From Baffinella frigidus (Eukaryota; Cryptophyceae; Cryptomonadales; Baffinellaceae): a DNA stretch of 19,123 nt. Numbering within the stretch: the first letter of the stretch is position 1; every line of letters starts with the position of its first letter. The stretch is taken from contig MU646410.1 in assembly GCA_026770585.1 (NCBI GenBank), positions 382,265 to 401,387 of the forward strand, given 5' to 3'. Positions 9,786 through 18,300 of the stretch are shown here, in pieces. The position numbers were made by a program, and so were the translations under genes. The notes under the pieces were generated by a model, which did not search any database, had not been told where the DNA came from, and saw only the letters and a program-made list of their open reading frames with translations.

Positions 9786-10105
9786 ACACGTTTGAACCGG
9801 AATTGGATCGTTTTCTTGAATTTGTATTGGCAATGGCCACGTTACCTTCCGCAGGAGGAGGAATCACCTGGTAATTTTCCGATGCCTACCCTAAACCATG
9901 AACCGTAACCCTGAACCGTAACCCTGAACCCTGAACCCTGCACCGTAACCCTGCACCCTGCATCGGTAACGTCATCGGTAACGCTCCAAAGACTGCAGGG
10001 AACAAGTTTGAACGTTGGATCCTTTTCTTTGATTTGTATTGGAAATAGCCACGCTACCATCCGGATCCGGAGGAGGAGGCAGAACCTGGTGATGTTCCGA
10101 TGCCC
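9786..10105. repeat. Direct repeat of about 100 bases with acidic exon tail
   Basis: 9786-9885 and about 10003-10105 share CA(C/A)GTTTGAAC, TTTGTATTGG, AATGGCCACG/AATAGCCACG, CCATCCG/CTTCCG and GAGGAGGA..CCTGGT(A/G)AT..TTCCGATGCC. The exon tail in copy 1 keeps an AG acceptor (GCAG|GAGGAGGAATCACCTG|GT); copy 2 has lost it. Both are beyond the stop and are probably relics of exon 5. Confidence 0.65.
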
Positions 10106-10316
10106 TGAACCCTGAACCCTGAACCCTGAACCCTGAACCCTGAACCCTGAACCCTGAACCCTGAACCCTGAACCCTGAACCCTGAACTGTAACCCTTAAC
10201 CCTTAACCCGAAATCCTGAAACCTGAACCCTCAACTGTCAACCCTCTACCCTGAACCCCTGAACTCTGAACCCTAAAATGTGAACTCTGAACCTTGAACC
10301 CTAAATTGTAAACCTT
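10100..10316. repeat. CCCTGAA telomere-like block
   Basis: Starts as about twelve perfect CCCTGAA units and decays into TGAACTCTGAACC and TAAATTGTAAACC. Same C-rich orientation as the plus-strand genes. It abuts the foldback at 10317. Confidence 0.95.
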
Positions 10317-10539
10317 GTAGAGCGTTTGCGGTAATTGTTGTCCGTTTTGGACCTCCGATTTTCCAATTTTCCAATTTTGCAAGGGACTTGTAGGACGTGA
10401 CAAGGATTTTAAATTGTACCAAGAGGCGCAATTCTGGTACAATTTAAAATCCTTGTCACGTCCTACAAGTCCCTTTCAAAATTGGAAAATTGGAAAATCG
10501 GAGGTCCAAAACGGACAACAATTACCGCAAACGCTCTAC
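10317..10539. mobile_element. Near-perfect long foldback
   Basis: Left arm 10317-10420 and right arm 10436-10539, each 104 bases, are reverse complements with a single mismatch (GC against GA near 10380) around a 15-base loop. Ends GTAGAGCGTTTGCGG/CCGCAAACGCTCTAC; GGTACAATTTAAAATCC borders the loop. It contains no gene. Such identity implies a very recent origin or active correction. Confidence 0.9.
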
Positions 10540-10679
10540 CCTGAACCCTGAACCCTAAGCCCTAAACCCTGAAGCGTAACCTCGATCGGTGTCCGAAAAC
10601 ATCTGCACGCCGCACGCTGTCCGAAACCCCCAACCCCCACACCCCTCACCCAACCTAACTCTCCCGGCTAACCCTCCCG

Positions 10680-10722
10680 GTTAGCGTTTGGGGCTAACCC
10701 ACCCGAAGCCCCAAACGCTAAC
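10680..10722. repeat. Hairpin, 16-base arms
   Basis: GTTAGCGTTTGGGGCT (10680-10695) and AGCCCCAAACGCTAAC (10707-10722) are perfect inverted repeats around an 11-base loop. Lies in the spacer between the two plus-strand genes. Confidence 0.9.
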
Positions 10723-10776
10723 TATCCCACGGATGTTCATGTTATGTGTTGTCCCCTGGCCCTACCGATGGTTGTT

Positions 10777-11013
10777 ATTGTAGAAATGGGCTCCGCGCGG
10801 ATTTCTAAAACGTGAGGTGAGGAGGTCAGGAACGTCTTTTTGAGAAAAAATCGTCGAAAATGAACTTTTGTGCTATCTTGAGGGTGGTTGATTCTATTTT
10901 AGGCATCTTGCCCATGCCTAAGATAGCATAAAAGTTCGTTTTCGACGTTTTTTTCTCGAAAAGACGTTTTTCCTGACCTGACCTTGAATCCGCGCGGAGC
11001 CCATTTCTACAAT
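10777..11013. mobile_element. Foldback element, ATTGTAGAAATGGGC ends
   Basis: The perfect 24-base ends (ATTGTAGAAATGGGC then TCCGCGCGG, inverted at 10990-11013) continue as imperfect arms: GTCAGGAACGTCTTTTTGAG against CTCGAAAAGACG..CCTGACC, and GTCGAAAATGAACTTTTGTG. A TGCTATCTT(A/G)AG motif lies near the loop and recurs in other elements. No coding content. Confidence 0.85.
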
Positions 11014-11081
11014 ACCTTGGTAAAGCGGGTAAGGCAGACAACCCGTAAGCTCAAGATCCTCACCTCCCACACCCCGAGCAG

Positions 11082-11150
11082 CCGCCGCAGTGCAAGACCC
11101 TGTAATAAATGTATTGTATGGCCGCCCCCGATCGCTGAAGAACTCTCTGG
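11082..11150 (+). pseudogene. Copy 1 of the AVE/PPPIAE exon
   Basis: Begins after CCGAGCAG| as CC GCC GCA GTG CAA (AAVQ) and later carries a shifted PPPIAEELSG block. Followed directly by the CAACGAAAATTAC element. The surrounding 200-codon ORF is a run-through of exon copies and elements. Confidence 0.4.
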
Positions 11151-14100
11151 CAACGAAAATTACTACACAAATTACCACACAAATTACTGCACACATTACT
11201 ACACAAATTACTAAACAACACGAAAATTACTACACACTACTAGTTATAGTAAAGCATGTGTGTGGTAAATTTCGTCGATACACACGTGACCCCCTACACG
11301 TCTCGTGCAGACACCGCAGTGCAGGGCGCTCAGACGCCCCACTCTGGCAACGAAAATTACTACACAACTGGGTCATACTAGTAACAGCTAAGTATTTGTG
11401 TTATAATTTTCTAGGTGTAGTAAAGAACCTGTGCAGTGCAGTAATTTTCGTTGATCGGAACGTCAACCCTCCGAAACCCCTCGCAGCGTTCTCAGTGGAG
11501 GTCCCAGCAGCGTCTACAGCACCCCCGCCGATCGCTGAGGATCTCCCTGGCAACGAAAATTACTACACAATTCCTCCACAAATTACTACACAACACGAAA
11601 ATTACTACACAACAATAGTAATAGTAAAGCATTTGTGTGGTAATTTTCTAGATATTGTAAAGCATTTGTGTGACAATATTCGTGGAACCTGATCCCCCAC
11701 ACGTCTCGAGCAACTTCCGCAGTGGAGCCCCCCGCGCCGCCCCAGCAACGAAAGTTACCACACACCTGGGACATCCTAGTAATAGTAAATCATCCGTGTA
11801 GTAAATCTCGTTGATCAGACCCTAATCTCGAAACCCGGAACCCCTCGCAGCGACTGCAGTGGAGGGCCCGGCGCCGCCCACAGCACCCCCGCCGATCGCT
11901 GAGGACCTCCCACCCCTCCGCTCGCCCAGCGCGGTCCCCCCTCACCCCCAACGTTTTCAACGGTTAGGGTTTAAGGTCCCGGTTCCAGATTTCGGGTTTA
12001 GGGTTTCGGGTTCCGGTTTAGGGTTTAGGGTCACGTTTGGGGTTTGGGAACCCGAAATGCGAAAGCCGGAACCCGCAACCCGATCGCGGAGGAGCACTCT
12101 GCAACCCTCAACTCGCCTGGCGCGGTACACCCTAACCCCTAAACTCGAAACTTTAAACCCTAAACCATAAACCCGAGATACACCCTAAACACGGAACCCT
12201 GAACCCTCAACCCGAAGCCCCACTCCCCACACCCGAGATGAACCATAGCCCCTCAACCCGAAACCCGAACCCCGAACCCCTGAACCCCGAACCCCAAACC
12301 CCAAACCCCAAACCCCAAACCCCAAACCCGATCGCTGAGGAGCTCCCTGCAACCCTGTGCTCGCCCCGCGCGGTTAGCCCTAAACTCTGAAGCTAGCCAA
12401 CCCCTAGTAACCCCTCACCCCGATCCCAGGCGCGGCAAACCCCCCCGCCCTCACGGGGGCGGACTTCGCGGATGGAGGTGCACTTCTCGTCCGACGATGA
12501 AGCGTCCACGGGGGGGTCGCGTCCAGGTGTCGTGTCCAGCCATCTATCCGCCCCCTAGGAAAACCCTAGGGATGTCCTACCGTAGGCTCCTTCCCCGAGT
12601 GGCTTGTCCCGCGTCGTTTGGGGGGTCGCGTCCAGGTGTCGTGTCCGGCCATCTATGGGGATGTCCCGTGTCTTGCCCAGCCCCCCTACTGGGATGTCCC
12701 GTGTCGTGTCCATGGAGAGACCGAGATGTCCGCTGTCTTGTCCGGTCGTGATGGAGGGGCACTTCTCGTCTGATGATGAGGCGTCGACGCCGTCGTATGG
12801 GGGGTCGCGTCCAGGTGTGCGCGCCTGAGAGAGAGAGCGACCGAGAGAGAGAGCGACCGAGAGAGAGAGAGACAGAGAGAGAGCGAGCGAGAGAGCGCGA
12901 CCGAGAGAGAGAGATAGAAAGCGATAGAGATAGAGGGGGGGGGGGGAGAGACAGAGATACAGAGACAGAGACAGAGAGAGAGGGAGAGATGGAGGTGCAA
13001 TTCTCGTCGGACGATGAGGCGTCGACGCCGTCGTATGGGGGGTCGCGTCCAGGTGTGCTTGCCAGAGAGAGGGGGGGCGGTGGAGAACCCCAAACCCCAA
13101 ACCCTAATCCTTAGGGTGGCTAAACGTTAGGGCGGCTAAACCCCAAACCCCAAACCCCAAACCCCAAACCCCAAACCCCAACCTCCAAACCCCAAACCCC
13201 ACCCCCGAACCCCAAAACCCAAAACCCAAACCTCAAACCCCAAACCCCAAACCACAAATCCCAAACAGGCACATCTTTCATCGACCAGGAGCTGGACGAA
13301 ATTCGCGCGGCCCGCCGCCTTCTGGTAACCCCAAACCCCAAACCCCAGACCCCAAACCCTGAACCCCAAAACCTGAAACCCTAAGCTCGACGAGAGATCC
13401 AGGTTACGAGCACGCCGCCTCCTGGTTACCCTAGACCCTAAACCCCAAACCCCAAACCCCAAACCCCAAACCCCAAACCCCAAACACGTAACCCTAATTC
13501 CTAACCTTGGAACCCTAAATCCGAAACCCTAAGCCCGATGGAGGCCCCTAAACCTTAACCCCAAACCACAAACCCCAAACCCTCAACCCTAGGCCCTAAA
13601 CCCTAAACCCTAAACCCCAAACCCCAAACCCTCACACCCTAAGCTCGACGAGATCCAGGTTACGAGCCCTCTCATCACGTCCCGTGTCCACCTGACGATA
13701 CCCTGCACCTCAAATCGACAGTTGAGTCACTTATCTGTACCAATCCACGGACGGATTCCGTCCGCTTTGTACTAGGAATAATAGAAATACGCAGTCGATT
13801 TGGGGTGCAGGCTATCGTCGCGTGGGTGTTCTCTCCAGCCCGCGACCGATATGTCCAGTGTCTTGTCCCACCCTGTACCAAAACGCCATGTGTCGTGTCC
13901 TGCCCCGTACCAACACGTCCTGGGTCGTGTCCAGCCCGCGGCCGAGATGGCCAGTGTCGTGTCCAGTCCCGACAGTCCAGTCAGCGAAAATCATGCAATA
14001 CTGGTAAAAGTTGACAGCTTTGAGCAGAACCGTCCACTTTTACCGTTTTTCTTGCGACGGCCAACTTCTCTGGACGTCCTTCTAACTACCCACTCGAGAA

Positions 14101-14871
14101 TGCTACAGGGGCATATTTAAAACCGAACATATAAAGTCTCTTTACCACACAAATGCTCAAATTTGTACCAGGATAAGATAAAAGTAACCTCGCGCCTGGT
14201 ATAAATTCTGCCAGGCACGAGGTTATTATACCTTATCCTGGTACAAATATTTACAATTTTTTTTACACACATAAATAGGCCCCTGTAGCGTTCTCGTCTG
14301 GACCGTTCGGGATGAAAGCCTCATGTTCCGAGGCGGGCTCGTTTCTGTGAGGCTCATAGACTATTGTGTCACTCAACTCAAGGCTGACGAGGCCCTTCCG
14401 TTTGCAGAAAAAAATCGGGGGTGACGACCCTTCAGACGACTGGATGGGCACGCGTGCGGGGGTTTTATGCTATCTTACGAGTGAAATTTGCTATCTTAAG
14501 GGTGGAATTTGTTCTCTGAAGGGTGGGATTTGCTATTTTAGCATCGACACAGCGTTACCACAGCACAAAAACCCACCCGTAAGATAGCAAACGGCGAGAT
14601 TTAAATCGAATCGGTTTGCGTTTTGCAGGCGCAAATCGGGGGTGAAGAGCCTTCGGACGACTGGATGGGGACCATGTCCTCCCCCATGCCGCCTGCGGTT
14701 CACACCCTAAACCCTCAACCCTAAACCCTAAACCTTAAACCCTAAACCCTAAACCCTGAAACCCTAAACCCTAAACCCTAATCCCTAATCCGTAAACCCT
14801 AAACCCTGAACCCTAAACCCTGAACTCTGAACCCTAAACCGTAAACCCTGAACCCTAAACCCTAAACCCTA

Positions 14872-14914
<43 letters not shown>

Positions 14915-15272
14915 ACCCCAAACCCTAAACCCTAAACCCTAAACCCTAATCCCTAATCCCTAATCCGTAAACCCTTAAGCCTAAACCCTAAACCCTAAAC
15001 CCTAAACCCTAAACCCTAAACCCTAAAACCTAAAACCCCAAACCAGGGGGGTAGGAGGAGTCGCCCGGCTGAACAAGCAGGTTGGTGGGGTTACGTTCAC
15101 ATGTTTTAAGGTTTTAAGGGGGGCGATTTGTACAGGGGAAGGGTTTTACATGTAGTTGTATAGTGCAACTAATTTCTCCTTTTAACCTCGTATTGGGAGG
15201 GAGCTGATTCAGCTATCTTTGGAGATTAGAGACCTGTCTCTCGGCGCAGAAAATGTCGACCAGCGCTCTCTT

Positions 15273-15370
<98 letters not shown>

Positions 15371-18300
15371 TACTCTCGAGACAGGTTCTACGTAGGCCTT
15401 CAAGCCTAAAGTTGAGTCAAGTTAAGCCTAAAATTGAGTGATCCAAAACTCAGTCTGGCAGCGAGCGACGCACAAGTCCGTACCCCTTCTTCAAGTCGGC
15501 ACCCCCGTCTAAAGTCGACACCCCCACCTAAAGTCCGCAAACCCGCCTAAAGTCCACACACCCGCCTAAAGTGGACGTTTTACAACAGGGAACGTGGGTT
15601 CGCCGAGGTATTCGGACTCGAAGTATTCGGAAGCCACGGTGAAAAGGGTTTGCGATTCAGGGTTGAGGGTTGCGGGTTTAGGGTGTGGGCAGGGCGGTTT
15701 GGGTGTGTGTTTGGGGTTCATGGTCTAGGGGTTTAGGGCTCAGGATTTAGGATTTAGGGTTTAGGGTTTCGGATTCAGGATTAAGGGTTTCGGGAGGAGA
15801 GTTTCGGATTTAGGGTTTCGGGTTTGGGGGTTAGGGTTTAGGGTTCCGGGGTTAGGATTCAGGGTTTAGGGTTTTGGGGTTAGGACGAGCGGCTCTCGTC
15901 CTCAGGGACACTCCAACAATCAAGGCGTTAGTAATCAACTCCCCTGGGGAAGAAGAAGAAGAAGAAGAAGAAGAAGAGAATATACACAAGCAGAGCTGGC
16001 GAGGCCTGGTCAGCAGCTCGTGCTTCGGTGCACAGCTATAAACCGCACACTGCGCACCGACACGCTGCATTTTTTTCTCACTCAACCGTCTCTGACACGG
16101 GGCTGTTCCGTGGCTGAAACGTTTTTTATGATTACGACTTTCCCTTTTTTTTACGACTCACTTGAAACAACCCTGAACCCTAAAGCCTTAACCCTCTGCA
16201 GCGTTTGCCCAGCGGGCACACAACTGGCACGGGGTTTTCGTCGCGCCCGGTATACCCCACCAGCTACTGAAAAGCCCCAGGGGAAGTGTCAAAAAGTAGC
16301 GGAAGCATATGCTTCCGCTACTTTGGAGCCATTTTCACCTCCAAAGGCAATTTTCACCCCCAAGGACGTGACCAAAATTCGTCAAAAGGTAACCTACAAG
16401 TAATTTTAGTGTCGTGTCCAAGAATTTTGAGACTTCCTCTGGGGCTTTGCAGTAGAGCCCCCGTCGTGGTCGCAAACTGCCTTTTCCAAGCCCCTCAATT
16501 TGTACTGGATCAAATCGAGGCTGGAGCCTGAACCATTTCCCTCGAGGGAAGGAACCTTCCCTCGAAGGAAATGGCGCTAGCTCCAGCCTCGATTTGATAC
16601 AGCTTGGTGGCGTGTGGCCCACTACCGCAAACAGCGGGCACGGGTTTCTCGTCACGCCCGGTACCTTCTTAACCCTCAACCCCAAACCCTAACCACATAA
16701 TCCCTGAACCCCAAACCCTAACCACATAATCCCTGAACCCCAAACCCTAACCACATGATCCCTAAACCCCACACCCTAACCTCCTAATCCCTGAACCCCA
16801 AACCCTAGCCCCGAAGCCTACTACCTGCATCTTTTCGCGCCCACATTACAGGATTCCCCGGAATTTCATCTCGGAACATACCAGATTGTTTCCACATAAA
16901 AAGGCGTAAGATAGCATGATTGTATGCCTAACATAGCATGTACACCCTTATCTTCGGCGTCGGAAAGCCTAAGATAGCGGGACATAATCTGTCTGGTTCC
17001 AAAATTAAATTAACCCCACACCCTAATCGAGCAGTCTTCCACATTCCCTGTTGCAAATCGTGTATTCCACTTGGCAGGCATCGAGGCCTTCACGGTCACA
17101 GTCCATCTCAACCAATTTACTAGAATCTTATCCATTGCCATGGATCCAAACCGGAATTTTCCCCGCAGAGACAAAACTGAAAAGACCGTTACTGTTTTGC
17201 CGTGGCAGATATCTCACGGTCATTCAGTAAGGGGCTTTTCGGGCCATTTTTCAGTCAACTACCAGGCGTCACACAATGGTTGTAGAGGGGCTGAACCCGG
17301 GTAGGGGCAAAACTGAAAAGACCGTTACTGTTTTTGGCGTGGCAGATCACGTCAATGATCGACGAGGAACTCAAGGAGATCCTCCGCGCCCGCGGTACCC
17401 CCCCAAAAAGTCAACTTCCAACAGCGCAGTTAACTTTAGGCTCATCCACACAGCAGGCTACAAAGGGATTTTCGGCCCGAATCGGGCCACCTTTCTGCTG
17501 CCTTATCCGTAGGAACCCCCCTATGTCCCTACGGGTTGCCTACCGTAGGGTCCTAGGTCTGATCGCTTAGGGGTTATTCGTCGATGATCGACGAGGAAAT
17601 CAAGGAAATCCTCCGCGCCCGCGATACCCCTCCAAAAGTTAACTTGCAACAACCCTCCAAACGTCAACTTGCAACAACCATCAAAAGTCCACCTGCAACA
17701 ACCCTCCAAACCACACGAGGCTACCCTTGGGAACAGATTCTTAAGTCAATTATTGGATTATTGCCCAGGAAACACGCCACAAGTCAGCAATTGATCACGT
17801 TTCCGATCCCTTTTCGATCGGAAACGTGATCCTGTAGGTATACACGTTTACAATCGACATTTATGCTGTTCGCATAGGTAGTCTCGTGTGGAAAGTCAAC
17901 TTGCAACACCGCAATTAACTTTAGGCCCATGTCGTGGCCGCAAATCCCCTTTTCCCAATCCCCTTGATTCGTACCGGGGGTTTGTACTACCCAAACCCTA
18001 ACCCCTAACCCCGAAACCCTGCAGCGAGTGACGCACAAGTCCGCACCCCTTAAAGTCGACACCCCCGTATAAAGTTGACACCCCCGCCTAAAGTCGAAAT
18101 CCCTGCCTAAAGTGGCCGTTCTGCAACAGGGGAAATGCAGCAGGAGTATTCGGACTCGGAGTACGCTCCAGCCACGGTGAACATGGGTTTTTTTCGATGT
18201 AGGGGTTCCCCCCAATTTTTTAATAGGGTTTTAGGTTTATTGTTAAGTGTTTTTTTGGTTGTATGAAAGCGCGGCAGCTTCACAGCGAACGGAGAACCGC

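Larger units (their letters stand above)
13083..13640. repeat. CCCCAAA / CCCTAAA blocks
   Basis: Three C-rich arrays (13083-13265, 13325-13385, 13428-13640) separated by two small exons. Mostly CCCCAAA with CCCTAAA toward the right, sense orientation of the plus-strand gene. Confidence 0.95.

Noticed and set aside
11090-11692. 200-codon plus-strand ORF, the longest in the window
   Set aside because: It runs through three exon copies and the CAACGAAAATTAC elements between them (YYTNYHTNY-type text). The exon frame is only kept in one segment, so the length is accidental.
12555-13114. Long Leu/Ser and Arg/Glu ORFs over the GAGA tract
   Set aside because: Low-complexity dinucleotide-like sequence gives open frames on both strands.
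12772-13114. SDDEAS region as a single-exon gene running into Arg-rich sequence
   Set aside because: Similarity among the three copies ends at the CCAG|GTGT border, which is a splice donor; the Arg-rich tail is the GAGA repeat.
14366-14587. 73-codon ORF including LTSEICYLKGGICSLKGG
   Set aside because: Only its middle (IGGDDPSDDWMGT) has a conserved copy; the rest is the GCTATCTTA tandem repeat after a GT donor.
15209-15441. LSLSLS and REREREK ORFs
   Set aside because: Pure CT/GA microsatellite.
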